The translations under genes were made by a program, and so were the position numbers. 64,000 nucleotides of DNA. It comes from Pyxicephalus adspersus. Taxonomy: Eukaryota > Chordata > Amphibia > Anura > Pyxicephalidae. Where the stretch lies: positions 94,819,248 to 94,883,247 of the forward strand of contig NC_092862.1 in assembly GCF_032062135.1 (NCBI RefSeq). The letters run 5' to 3'. Of the stretch, positions 11,145 to 22,803 are shown piece after piece. Every line of letters starts with the position of its first letter. Positions within the stretch are counted from its first letter, which is position 1. Below the pieces are notes generated by a model, which ran no database searches, was not told the DNA's origin, and was given only the letters and a program-made list of their open reading frames with translations.

Positions 11145-11933
11145 TGTAACAGCTGGCCAAATAAATCACAGGGTTTCGTCCAGGATGACAGGTATATTTG
11201 CCCCAGATACAGGTTATACCCAGAGTATTTTTCTGTTTAGTCAGTTTTCCTTTTAAACTGAAGGTGGGGTTGACGTACCAGGTTTCTGGGCCAGGTGGGG
11301 GAGCTAGAGAGGCCTGGGTATGATCAGGTGTAACTGTCTCACCTGAAATGCATCCTGGAAATTAGGCTGGGGATATAAACTCCCAGACTGCCTATTCCTG
11401 TGGCTCTGTCTTGGCTGGTGAGCAGGGAGGAGGGGGAACTGGGAACTGGGAACTGGGAACTGGGAACTGGGAACTGGGAACTGGGAACTGGGAACTGGGA
11501 GTAAAGACTCAGACTTTTTTGCAAAAGGTGGTTAGGGCCTTAGAGTCCTGCACAGCACTAGGTTGGGCTGGATTGCTAGTTAAGGGAACTAACAGTGAGT
11601 TAGTGGCTAAGTGGCCAGGATTTATTTTTGCTGTTTGTTTTTTTTTTTTTTGCCTGTTCTGTGTGGAAATCTCATGTGAGTGCACCTGTGAGAAAGTGAT
11701 TACACATTGCACATACCACATTGCACATAGCAAAAAGTACATAGTACATAGTACATAGCACATTGCACGTAGCACAGATATTGTACTGCAAGACTATAGT
11801 GACAGGAAAGCTACAGCTCACCTGTCATAAGAGAATGACATCCTGCACAAGAAAAAAAACTGCCTACCAGCACTACTCACCTCAGACTGCCCTCCCGCCC
11901 TCTCTGCCTCCCTCCCCACTCCCTACTGTTACA
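11145..11933 (+). mobile_element. LTR-like block (possible solo LTR)
   Basis: The block starts TGTAACAG and ends CTGTTACA, a perfect 8-base inverted pair with the TG...CA ends expected of an LTR. A TATA-like GATATAAACTCC (11371-11382) precedes a GC-richer stretch like an R/U5 region. No flanking target duplication was found, since the left side is a microsatellite. No primer-binding site, polyprotein or second LTR was found. A solo LTR, perhaps gypsy-like, is the best reading, but another inserted sequence with fortuitous ends is possible. Confidence 0.45.
11434..11500 (+). repeat. (GGGAACT)n heptamer array, G-quadruplex candidate
   Basis: Nine exact tandem copies of GGGAACT plus a tenth GGG give ten G-triplets separated by AACT loops. 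Any four consecutive triplets satisfy the usual intramolecular G-quadruplex pattern. The array lies about 60 bases after the TATA-like box of the LTR-like block. Open frames across it encode meaningless repeats on both strands. Confidence 0.9.
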
Positions 11934-12423
11934 CAGAGCCTTCTCCTCACACAGAAACAAATCCCCAGCATCTCTATAGACGTCAGCTGCATCACTAGGA
12001 AATGCATGGAGACATTTCAACCAAACTTGCTAGACCTATGACTCAGACTCATGTGTGTGCACTGCTTATCTTTGTACAGCACTGTGCTATATGTCAGAGG
12101 TATATTTGGATGTATGTATGTAAGTATGTATGTGTGTATGTTTCACCATCACTCGAAAAACGCATGGAGACATTTCAAGCAAACTTGCTAGACAAATGAT
12201 TGAGACTCATGTGAGTACAGCATGTCAGAGGTATATTTGCATCTATATATTTATGTATGTATTGCTCAGTACAGTGTGCCTTTTTTCAATTTTTTTTTTA
12301 CTATAATATAAGATTGCAATAAATCAGTAATCAGCTAGTCTCTCATAAAGGAAACTTCTTCAAATGTTCTAAAAGTAGAACTGTGCCAAAATCCCACCCT
12401 CCTTAGTCCTAATATTAGTAGGG

Positions 12424-13395
12424 AGCTTCATAGTTACATAGTTAGTCAGGTTGAAAAAAGACATAAGTCCATCAAGTTTAACCACTAGGGAAATAAAAAT
12501 CCCAGATATAAAACCCTATAAGACATAGTTGGTCCAGAGGAAGGCAAAAAAAACCTCTGGTACAATTTGCTTCAACAGGGGAAAAAATCCTTCCTGATTC
12601 CATGAGGCAATAGGATGTTCACTTGATCAACAGTCTCTGTTATCTTTAAAGTTTTAATACCCAGTTATATTCTGTGCTTCTAAAAGAGCATCTAGCTTTT
12701 TCCTAAATCAATCTATAGTAGTTCCTGAAACTTTTTATTTAGGGAGCCTATTCCAGATTTTCACAGACCATACAGTGAAGAATCCCTTCCTTATCCGGAG
12801 TTTCAATTTCTTTTGGTCCAGACGCAAAGAGTTACAAAGTCTTGTCCATTGTAACGATCTTAAAGTAAATAATTGGGACGACAATTCTTTGTATGGACCA
12901 TTTATATATTTGTACAAGGTGATCATATCCCATTTGTAAGCTGTCCCCTCTAGGTAACACGATTCTCCCACAGTTATCATAATGCTAAACAAGCATGTTA
13001 TGTTGTCTGTATTCTTTATGGTGTAAACAGTAAACTCATTTAGAAAAGTAGAAAGTTCATACCCTTTCTGAAGGGAGATTAGATTCAGTTCAGTTGGTCA
13101 AGTTTAGTTGCCCATCTCTGCATTCTCTCCAATTCCACAATGTCCTTTTTGTGAACTGGTGCCCAAAACTGGACTGCATATTCCGTATGTGGTCTGACCA
13201 ATGCTTTGTACAGGGGCAGGATAATGTCTCCATCTCTGCAGTCTATTCCTCTTTTAATACAAGAAAGTACTTTACTAGCTTTTATATATTGCAGCTTGGC
13301 ATTGCATTCTGTTATTAAGTCTATGATCTACCAGAACCCCCAGATCCTTTTCCCTTTCTGACTCCCCTAAATGTATATCCCTAGAGAGTATGAAT
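12424..13395 (-). mobile_element. CR1-like LINE, 3' part of ORF2 and 3' UTR
   Basis: Minus-strand reading of 13300-13090 gives KVLSCIKRGID, then ILPLYKALVRPHTEYAVQFW, then ERMQRWATKL. Reading 12930-12735 gives DMITLYKYINGPYKELSSQL, and farther on RKGFFTVWSVKIWNRLPK. This is the conserved C-terminal region after the reverse transcriptase in CR1-group LINEs. The 3' UTR runs down to 12424 (TACATAGTTAGTCAGGTTGA on the plus strand). Between the two blocks, 13000-13090 is shifted and stop-containing. The copy is 5'-truncated, as most LINE insertions are, and non-functional. The exact clade cannot be fixed by eye. Confidence 0.8.
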
Positions 13396-16300
13396 CATGC
13401 ATGCTTCCTACTGACAGAAGAAGACAGGTGGACAAGTTTTAAAATATGGGTTTTAAGGGTTCTTTAAAGGGGGCAAAAAGTAAGATGTCAGGAAAAGAGT
13501 CACATGATCAGTGAGTAATTTCTTTGTAAATTTAATTGAATTAATTTTATTTCCTAACTGATTAACTGGTGTAAATATATTTTTTTCAAAATCCTCCCTA
13601 TCGCTTTCTGAAACATTTTCATTTTAAAAGGAGATTGTTATATTTTATAAATGGAGCTGTTAGTTCTTTATTTATGTCTGCATTCATTCTTATTTTTAAA
13701 TCTATTTGTTTCCAAAATACAAGGATAAAGAGATAGGAACAGATACATATACCTCCTAAGCAATCTATAGATGGATATATTTTTCTTGTTTTGAAACAGG
13801 ACATTGTGACTTTTGTCCCTGAATGAACTGGGACACTGTTTTCCTACATAATTCAGTGGTTCTCTTGCAGTACACTTATGAAGAAGAGAAATACTCATTT
13901 ATTAAGAGGTAAGAGTCACATAAGAAACTGTATTTTATTCTGACTGCTCATTCTTTAGGCAAATGACCCCAATGCTGTTTTTTTTACTATTGTGGCTTTA
14001 TTGTCTTTTATTTTGTGATTGATTTCATAGCAACCATTTTTTTTTTCATTAGGGTTTCTTTCAACCATTTTACTTCCATTAACATATGCAGAATACTATG
14101 ACATTAAAAAAGTTACATAACATAAGTATTTCCTTTAAAGGCTCAGAGCTTTATTGTAGCTGGCCTCGTCCACAAGTGGCAACCCCCTCCCCCACTGACC
14201 ATTTTCTTGGGTTCTCCAGCTCTTCCAGGGATCTCAGGACCACCAAGTTGACAGAATGGCCCTTAGAGAACAAAAGTGAGGGATCACATCCGTTTTATTC
14301 ATATTTTATTCGTAGTTTTATTCAGTGAGAACAGACACAGCCTTCATAAATTACTTGCCCATTTCTATCTGCTGGTCAAAGCAGGCCTATTACCATATGG
14401 TACAAAGTATGTGTCCAGCTAAATACACCTGGAAAAAGCCTTTAATTCAGATAAAAGGTTAGGCTGTAAATAAGCTAAGCTAGTTCAGTCAAATATGAAT
14501 TGCATCGCCTGATAAATTTAGATTTGTGTAATTTCACTTTGTTACCATTGAACCTGCATGATAACACCTTCAATAGTATTTATTTTTTTATTTGGATGTC
14601 CCCCATTTCACTTATCAGCTCCAATGCCTTCTTGACAGTAGTTTGTCTATGTGTCCTAAAAATAGGTAAAATATAATAACAGGTTTAGCCCCCAATCACC
14701 CCACCCCATAGACCAAAATAAAATGTGTTGATAAGTTTCACTAAGGATTTATTGAACCCAGGCAGATTTGTTCATCCCTATATAACTTTTTTCACTTCTT
14801 GAGTATATATAGAATTCTAATAAATGTTTAAATAAAATCTTACCAGCTCAATACTCAAACCAAGCTGTCAGCTAGTAAAAAACTAATAGTTGGATAAAAT
14901 GATTCCACACAAGCCAATTGCTGTCATTTATTAACCGCATCTGTAGACAAGTCCATCAATGTATTTTGATAGTGTGATTGGATCATATTCATACAATGAA
15001 CTCATTCTTGGCCATGCAAAGGATATTTTACTAATATTTTATTATTGTTGAAATGCTGGCAAATAAATAACCATCATAAAAAACAAGCAGCGGGAATCAA
15101 TGTTTCCTCTTTTATCTAGCTATATATGACATTTGAAATGAATCACAAATAACTGTTGTGAAACATCAATGCATGTTCCACAAATATGTTTCAGAAATAT
15201 GCTTTATTCTTTTTTAAATAGTTCACTACACTAATATTACTTAATATTATGCATTTTTGTTTTGTTTTCAAAACTAGTTTAGGCCAAAGCACACATTTGA
15301 TTTGCAGATGTAAAAAACAAAATGTTATTGATTGCATCTAATTTTACTCTACAATATTTAGGCAATAAATACATTCCGGAACATTTTGCTTACTTGGCTA
15401 ACTTCTTAAATAAGTATTTGACATTGTGAAGTCTTGGTAATCACTTTTGGACAGTTATGATTTGGATTACAAAGAAGTCCTGTGTTCCTTAAGCAAAATG
15501 ACGTAATGACTTTCTTGTGTTTAATGTCTTTAATTTTTTTATGTCTTATTCATTTAAATTCAAAAACTATATTTTGAATAAAAAGACATAAAATAAGGGC
15601 TTAAATTTTCCTTTACATGTCTAAAAAGGAAAAGTTTTAATTCAAAGTTTTGAAATTGCTATGGTAAACCGCTCATAAGTTAATAATTACAATTCTGTTG
15701 CACCACTGATTTACTGCAGTTCACATCCCAGTAAAAGACTTTTGTTTTAGTTTTAAAAAAATCATGCACAATTCCCTTTTGAAAAATGGAGACAAGGGTC
15801 AGTATTCACTTTTGTGGAGGCCAGTTAATATTGGTGTTTCAAGAAGTGAATATCACAAATCTAATTATTGGATTATTTACTTCTTTACCTCGGTTCTTTT
15901 CCCGTTTACTTGTATCTGGCTATGTCTGAATCTGTGTAGTGTCCACACCCAATCCCCTTATAATTGTTTTATCATTGTCTGTGGTCCCCTCTTTGCCCAC
16001 ATAGCACATGTTGTACAGTGTAGAACTAAAACAAAAAGCAATCAGTAGACATCGATTTATGTTTGAATAAGTTTACCTCCTGGTGACTTTTTAAGGTACA
16101 GTTTAGGTTCTTCTTAATGGAATTTACATACATTTATTGGCTCAGTGTAAACTTAATCTTATAAAATTACCTGGTGGCATTTAAGAATGAGGAATGTGTA
16201 ACAGACAACTAAATTACTAATGGGTACATCTTTAGATAAATAGTACATTGCTACTAGGCTGGCTTAACAACTTGTCCTGTTTCATTATTGTCTGACAGCA

Positions 16301-17390
16301 GCAAAGAATGCCAACTTTTGCAAAAGTGTTGTAAAATTTACCACAACTATACTTCTGGTTAAATTGTACACAGATTTTTGAAAATAGGATTTGTTATTCT
16401 TTTTACACATAAACTGAATTTGGAAACAAATATATGTATTTGTAAGGTTTACGATTTTTCCAGAAGTTTGAAGTGTTTTAACTGTACATGTTTCTGCTCA
16501 TTAAATTCACTATAAATTTAGTTGCAGATTTTTGTAATATACACTTCATTGTGGCGTAAATGGAATAAACATTTACAAAGCACTAATCACATTCATTTAA
16601 TTTTTATTCCATACAGTGGTTACAGCGTACAATTGCACAATTCTAATTGGATTCCTAAGCATAGTATACACTCAACTGGAACCTATTTCTGACATTTTTA
16701 AATTTAGGCTTTTCTTGCTTTTCATCAGTTATTGTTCTTAATAATAGGTTAACCGTGAAAAAATAGCCCCCACTCTACCCCCCACTCAATGCACTGAGCT
16801 GGGTTATCCCAGACACTCACTAGGTCCATATGTCATCTGAACAGCTGTCTCCAATCTTATCTATCTCAGCCAGTAAAATTCTAATTCCAGACTGTGTAAA
16901 CTTAAATAAGACACCTCCTGCAGTATTGTTACATGGTACTGTTATCAGTTTTGCATGGATGGTGCTGGATGGATGATGATGGATGCATGGGGATCGGTGG
17001 GAACATGTCACAAAAGGAAACACAATTAAAAAAAATGTTGTGTTTCTGTAAATCAAATTTAAAGTTTAGTCAGAAAATCTGTTTATAAAGCTGGCTGTCA
17101 AATTTTGAGTCCCTGAATATAGTATATATATCAGAAAAATTGATGAGGGAGTCAAGGGGAACCAAAGATAGTCCCAAAAATGTAAAAGAATAGAAGTTTT
17201 TTTCTGTAAATCAGCTGGGTTAGGAGTGGATTTGCATCAAAATGTTGCTTTTTTGTCCTAAATCAATTGACAGTATTTTTAAATGTAGTACTTTTATTCA
17301 TTCACAAATTTGATTTGTTGTAAACAATGGATTGTTTATTTCCTCTCATGGCATTGCCTGCAGCACCAATGGTGGCATAACTCCTGATGA
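13396..17390. other. Long repeat-poor non-coding stretch
   Basis: About 4 kb with no gene and no clear transposon. Several short frames (for example 14086-14328 and 15764-16048) lack any recognisable motif. A GC-richer island at 14150-14285 and a GATG-rich patch at 16955-17000 are local exceptions. This is a candidate area for conserved regulatory DNA, unverified. Confidence 0.4.
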
Positions 17391-17392
17391 AC

Positions 17393-17587
17393 AGCAAAGG
17401 AGAAATTAAACTGTCTTCTGCAAACCCTAAATGGATCTGGTCCATGATTGAAAACATTTGCTAACAAATAGCAAATGACTTGGAGAAAATCTATTCCAGG
17501 TTTACTGGATCACCCAGCTTCACTGATGAAAGTTTATCCTTTCCAGCCTTAGAGAGCTTGAATAAATCTGGCTCATTGTGTCCTTTT
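17393..17587. mobile_element. Palindromic MITE, family P (copy 1)
   Basis: Right half intact: TTCCAGGTTTACTGGATCAC, CCCAGCTTCACTGATGAAAG, then CCAGCCTTAGAGAGCTTGAA and AATAAATCTGGCTCATTGTG. The left half, which should be the inverse, is eroded apart from ATGGATCTGGTCCATGATTG. Almost the whole element is one inverted repeat of about 200 bp. Better copies lie at 61707 and 62571. Confidence 0.7.
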
Positions 17588-17868
17588 CCAGATGGCATTC
17601 TTTGGAAATAGAAGTCTGGGGTGCAACTATGTGCCAGGAAGGTGCAACCACCCTCCTGAGGCAGAGGGGGCTTGCTATATGTGAGTAGTGCAAAGTCAGA
17701 TTGGCGGATTGGCATCTGGTGAACACTGGTGCTGGGCCAGGGCAGCTTACAACAAGGCCCTCATGCCTACAACCTATTACCCAAACAGTTTTAGGGGTTT
17801 TTCAGAGGGGGGTTGATTGGGTTTATTGGAATGACATGGAATGGTTAAAATACTATATAATATTGTTA

Positions 17869-18190
17869 AAGGGAAAATATAGAGTATTTTCAATGAGTCC
17901 ATACAGTATTTCAAGTTGTTAATATAATACTTACCTTAGTGCTGAAGTCCAGAAAAACACTTTACTTACCTTACCCCCTCATGTCCAGTCTTCCTGGTGG
18001 TTGCCAGACTCCTCTTCCACTAAGGGCAGTGAGTAGGCATTCAGCTTGCTCCTTTTACAATGCAGGGCTATTGTGAAAAAGGTGATGGCAAGGGTTTGGG
18101 GCCGCAGCCCTTAGTGGTTCAAAGAAGAGGCTATGTATACACCCAGACTTGTCAGCTGAAACACTTTTCTAGGTAAGGCCCGCATGTGAA
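17869..18190. repeat. Possible TTAAAGGG-ended element
   Basis: TTAAAGGGAAAATATAGAGT at 17868 resembles T2-type MITE ends. Inside, CTCTTCCACTAAGGGC (about 18012) is inverted at about 18107-18130 (GCCCTTAGTGG, then AGAAGAGG). I could not define the right end. Confidence 0.3.
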
Positions 18191-18595
18191 GCTGAGCTGC
18201 CATAATCAAAAAACTGAAATACAAATATGGAAATGGGTGGATGTCCTCATGCTAGGAAATAAAGTTGGCTGCATGACTTTCTGCAGCACCTAATGCATGC
18301 TGTGAGAAATGAACAGCATTTAGAGGTAGTTACAAGAGAGGAGCCTTCAAAGCTATAAAAGGCTGAAGGAAAGTCTATAGTTCATAAAAGAAAAGTAACA
18401 AATACATTATTTCCTTGGAAACTAGGGTTTTGTTCGAGATACATGTCATGTCTTCAAAGTCTCAAGTAGTTAAATAATATTATAATGTTTTATCGCTTAC
18501 ACTTGAATTTATTAAGAAATAAATATATACAGTATATAACATAAATGGAGATGATAAAATATTGTCAGGATATTTGTAAAGTTTGTTTTAATGTA

Positions 18596-18660
18596 CAGCA
18601 ATGCGTAATATGTTGGCGCTAAATAAATACTGTTTAGTAATAAAATAATAATTGTCAGCA
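18596..18660 (+). repeat. SINE/L2-type tail fragment
   Basis: GCAATGCGTAATATGTTGGC, then GCTAAATAAATACTG and AATAATAAT-like sequence, is the retroposon tail in plus orientation. The body is absent. Confidence 0.55.
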
Positions 18661-18955
18661 AAACAAAACAAAAGAAGCTCAAAACCTGATTTTTTTCTCA
18701 TAAAAAATCATACCTAAAATGCACTGTTTCATAAGGATGGCTCAATTTTATATTTTTGCTGCCAATAGAAGTTGTCCAAAATGGGTTATTTTAATGAGAA
18801 AATATTGGGAGTATGTGCCATAATATAGCTTGTGGGTAAATGTTCTAGTACTCTTACTTATTACTTGACTTATTAAGCAGTTGTAATTGTAAACACAGCA
18901 GAACTAGTTTTCCATATGGAGTTTATTAGAACTATTAGAATACATTTAAAACATA

Positions 18956-19810
18956 CGAAGGGGTGCTGAGAAGTTCCTGGCTTTGCCCAGAAAGAAGAGA
19001 GCCAGAGTTATGAAATAACACATTTATTCAACATATTCTCCCCTGAGACTGATGCTCTTGGTACAGGGTAGTTGCGGCTTTTCTAGACCGTTCAAATAAA
19101 AGTCCTTTGGTTGGGCCGCGAACCAGCTCTCAGCAGCATATTTGACGTCAGAAATGTCCTCAAAACTTTGCCCCTTCAGGTGTTTCTTCAAATTCGGGAA
19201 AAGATAATAGTCCGAAGGGGCCAGGTCAGGTGAGTAGGGGGGATGGTGGGCCAAAACGGCTTTGAATGCTTCAACTCTTTCTTTCTTCTGATCACTGTTC
19301 AAACATTTCGGCACCCACTTCGCTGAAAGCTTGCACATGTCTAGGATAGTGGTGATAACAAACCCAACACGCTCCCATGAGATGTCAAGTATCTGGGCTA
19401 TCTTTTTTGCGGATATTCGCCAGTCCTCAATAATCAGCTCATAGACAGCATCGCAGGTTGCCGGGTCAGTTGAGGTTGGGGACGCCCCCTGCGGGGCTCA
19501 TCTTCAACGGTGAAATGACCAGTCTTGAAATGATATATCCAGGTTTTGACAGTGCTGTAGGAAGGACACTTCTCCCCCAATGTTTGTGACATCTCAGTGT
19601 GAATGTCCTTTGCTGACTTTCCCTGGAGAAACAAAAACTTCATGACGGCCCGTAACTCCAACGACGTGAAGCTCCCAAATTTTAGGAATAGCAAAGACCT
19701 GATATTTTCACAGCTACATACTAAGATATTAAGCTGTCATATGCCCCCCACACTCATTTTTCTATTTAATCTAGAAGGGAGCAAAGCCAGGAATTCTCAG
19801 GACCCCCTCG
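18956..19810 (-). mobile_element. Internally deleted mariner element
   Basis: The ends are TA then CGAAGGGGTGCTGAGAAGTT on the left, and CTCAGGACCCCCTCG then TA on the right. This gives inverted repeats of about 30 bp (both continue into TCCTGGCTTTG) and a TA target duplication. At 855 bp it is well short of the roughly 1.3 kb of a full mariner. The missing part is the middle of the transposase. The ends are intact enough that it might once have been mobilised by an active relative. Confidence 0.85.
19021..19694 (-). pseudogene. mariner transposase, deleted and frameshifted
   Basis: Residues from 19694 downward give the N-terminal DNA-binding domain (SLELRAVMKFLFLQGKSAKD, PSYSTVKTW, DEPRRGRP). 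A frameshift at about 19490 moves into another frame (DPATCDAVYELIIEDWR, WVPKCLN). After VEAF at about 19260 the frame jumps directly to HHPPYSPDLAPSDYYLF, which carries the third catalytic Asp, and on to SFEDISDVKYAAESWF and a stop at about 19021. The segment with the first two catalytic Asp residues is gone, in frame. The reading is unmistakably mariner-family (DD34D); catalysis is impossible. Confidence 0.9.
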
Positions 19811-19812
19811 TA

Positions 19813-20250
19813 ATCGGATAAACAAAACAAGATTTATGTTTGTGCACAGATGTGATATTTTGGTATTGCCAAATTCTAAATTGAGACACAAAACTGCAAA
19901 ACTATTGTTGTTATTGTCATACAATTTTGGAATTGAGTAAGATAGGTGGCACTTGGGTATTCCACCCACCCGCATTTTCTGTTTGACAGAGCATAGGGAA
20001 CGATTTATGACCTTAGCCTGAGATCCTTTAAAAACCCAATCAGAAGAATGCAACAACAGAAGGAGGAAAAATAGCTTTATAAGCTCCCAATATTTTCATG
20101 GAATTCATATTCTCAGATGATGGAAGATCTAACCAACTTCCTTTCTTCGTTTGGTGTACCAATTGGTATTGGTATTAAAGTGGTATTGTTATTGTAAAAT
20201 GCAGCATCAATTTTATTAGATCTATTCCCTGAAAAAAATATAATTGAATG
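19813..20250. other. Non-coding stretch
   Basis: No gene. Contains a GGTATT-rich simple patch at about 20158-20195. Confidence 0.45.
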
Positions 20251-20642
20251 CAGGGGTCCCCAATCCCCGGTTTGCGGCCCACTAGAGGGCCACAGCCGTC
20301 TAACAGCTGGACTGCAAGAACACAAGCCGGCTTTGGCGGGTGCATCCCCCTGCAGGGTCAGGAGAAGGACTACGCTTGGGGGGGTGCACCGGCCAGAGCC
20401 GCAGACCATGTCCCCCATACAGTTGGCAGGCTAAGGGCAGTGGCAGGTTGCGTCTCAGGACACAACCCGCCCACTCTCCCATCACAGGCTCAGACCTGCA
20501 ATGGGAAAGTGGGCGAGTTCTGGCATTATGACGTCACTCCGGGGGAAGTTTTTTCCCCTTTGAGTGACACACGGCTCTCTGCACATGCGTGTTCCAGAGT
20601 CTGTAGATTTAGAGGTCCGTGAGCTCCAGTCAGGGACCACTG
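20251..20642. mobile_element. Small hAT element, GC-rich
   Basis: Ends CAGGGGTCCCCAATCCCCGG and CAGGGACCACTG give hAT-like imperfect inverted termini. The interior is strikingly GC-rich against its surroundings and supports several overlapping frames that are composition artefacts. A fragment of the same element lies inverted at 46364-46518 (shared words: GCATGCG, GTGACACAC or GTGTCACTC, CAGGCTCAG). I could not find a convincing 8-bp target duplication. Confidence 0.6.
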
Positions 20643-20937
20643 TTCTAATTTGATCAAACCATGATCGCTATACTACTACAAAATAAAGTAAATGCAGATC
20701 AGCATTCCAATGGCTATTTTAACTAAAAGTAATAATATTTTGTCAGTGTGGCAGTTTACTAGTTTTAACTTTTTTAACTGAGTTGCTCTAGCTTTTAAAC
20801 CTAACTAAGCCCTAATGGACAGTCTTTAGCAAGGATGTCAAATTCCAAAAATGGATTTCAAAAGAAGGCTTTGTTAAAGGACTATAGACTGCTTAATTAA
20901 AGTAAATTATTCCATAGCAAGGCATATTTTTTTTTTG

Positions 20938-21115
20938 AGCTGAGCAAATGCAGTGAAACTGTTATTTGCAAAGAACTAAGCACATCTAAAACAACATGAG
21001 TTTTTGCTTGCACGTGATTAGATGGTTGACCTTACCAGAGCTTCACCTCATTCACTAAGCTAAGTGAAATATCAATTTCAAGGGGATATTTCACTTTGCT
21101 AAATAAACAGACTAT
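20938..21115. repeat. Palindromic MITE, family Q (copy 2)
   Basis: TTGCTTGCACGTGATTAGAT, then CTTCACCTCATTCACTAAGC and CAAGGGGATATTTCACTTTG. These match, in inverted order, the words at 3853-4035. Decayed and non-coding. Confidence 0.4.
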
Positions 21116-22367
21116 ATTCCACTAGTAAATCAACTCCATTGTCTTCTAGGCCTTTAGCAGCTGAGTTGTAAACCAGAATGATGATGTTGATTACTTACTA
21201 TGAGAACAAATTGTTCCCTATGGAGTAAGCTTATAATTAATAAATTGTACAGATGACTTGCTTATAATGGCACAATGCTGTATCTGTGTACGGTTCATGG
21301 CAACTACATGCTACTGCACAGCTTTCATCATAAGACTATTGTTCTATTAGAAATCAATCATTACCTTTTAGTGATTAATTGTTGGTGATTTTAACATGAC
21401 TGAGCTTTTAAAATCCTCTTACAGTAATAAAAACACTAAGTACATCCTATCACAGGGCCAATACCACTTCAAACTACAAAGGAACCTGTACAACAATGGC
21501 ACTTGCTCCACATGCATTTGAGTTATAGTTAATTCATCTGAAGCAAAACAAAGCATAGATGCATAGACAGCATACCACGGGCGCCCAAATGTACAACATT
21601 TGTGGCATATGTAACTTGTTAAGTGATCCAGTAATTTGTGATGATCTTAAATAAGAGAATAGTTTAGTTGTCTGTTCAGCATTGAATTTCTACATTTTGT
21701 CAGCTGCATATAAGCTTGGCCCTAGACACTACTATCCTTCTTTAGTTATTTTAATTGCCAATAGACATGGTACAATAAACATCAAAGAGACAGTCCAGTT
21801 TTCATTCTTTTGGTTGCTTTTATAATACAATGGAAATTCCTTACAGCTTGTACATTCTTTCCAAATGATGAGAACCTAAGGTCAGAAGATGAAAATCACT
21901 TAAAAGTGAAGGGGAACAAAGAACATGTTACTTTTTTTTACTTTTTTCTTTCAACCTTTTTGCATGCATTAGAGCACTGCCGTTAATTATCCATGGCTGG
22001 ACTTAGGCTATCATGTCATTTGTATTTAGCCTAGAGAAATAAAACAGATTTACTGCATGACACACAAGCATGCACACATCTCCAATCAGGTTTCTCTAAT
22101 AGTTTACTTTTAGCACATATTCTTAGTTTGAACATTTTTTGAATATTTTTGAAGCTAATACAGATCGTGAATGTTTACACATTTTAAACATCTGCATAAA
22201 TATGGTAATATACATGGGTTTCCAAAGGATTAAAGGACCTGCAAAAATTCACTTTCTCACCTGAAATGTGTATCCACCATTCAGTGCACATCAAGGAACT
22301 GGTTCATGGACCATAGAGAGCAGGTTCAGCTTCATCATGAACTCATCATGGTTTGTGTCTAAACATC
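21116..22367. other. AT-rich non-coding stretch
   Basis: No gene and no recognisable repeat. Confidence 0.45.
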
Positions 22368-22369
22368 TA

Positions 22370-22803
22370 AGGCTACGTACACACGTGCAATAATTATCAT
22401 TGGAAAAGAACAATTAAGGACCGATTGTCGGATAATCGTTAACAAAAAAGTGACCAACGACTGGCCAATGACGACGATAAACGAGGAATGTCGCTGGAAA
22501 TGAACGACCGTCCTGGCAGGTCTGATTGGGCGATGATCATTCGCTATCTATTGTATATACGGTCATTCAGTGATCGTGGATTGTTCTGTGATACACTTTC
22601 TCCAGTACACTTCACTTCCTGCATCGTTCAAACAATCATATCTAGTGTGTGTACATTATTGGTGGAATATATTTGAACGATCGTATCATTACAGCATGTA
22701 CAGAATCGTGCACTATACGATCGTTAAAAATTGTGAATAATCATTGATCGGTCGTTAATCATTTGTTTTCTAATGATAAATATTGCACGTCTGTACCTAG
22801 CCT
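22370..22803. mobile_element. TA-flanked MITE, family M (copy 1)
   Basis: Left end TA then AGGCTACGTACACACGTGCA; the right end is its inverse, with TGCACGTCTGTACCTAGCCT then TA. Inverted termini extend about 37 bp (to ATTATCATTGGAAA on the left). At 434 bp with no coding frame it is non-autonomous. The TA duplication suggests a Tc1/mariner-type parent, but other families also target TA-containing sites. This is the best-preserved copy of the family here. Confidence 0.8.

Larger units (their letters stand above)
11054..12338 (+). mobile_element. Helitron-like element (copy 1) with nested insertion
   Basis: The left end is A followed by TCTCTCTATATAAAATTG and a (TATG/TG)n tract; the right end is AATCAGCTAG followed by T. 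TC...CTRR ends inserted between A and T are the Helitron hallmark. Inside are about 150-bp tandem units around GCATGGAGACATTTCA (12003 and 12163), shared with the second copy at 52438-53360. The GC-rich hairpin that precedes CTAA in copy 2 is missing here: AAATCAGTAATCAGCTAG. No Rep/helicase coding is present, so it is non-autonomous. An LTR-like block (11145-11933) splits the left part. Confidence 0.6.

Noticed and set aside
11339..11758. Repetitive frames across the heptamer array
   Set aside because: A 7-base unit cycles all three frames, giving open but meaningless repeats.
20248..20622. Overlapping 124-, 101- and 63-codon frames
   Set aside because: They lie on both strands and in all phases inside a GC-rich hAT; composition artefacts.
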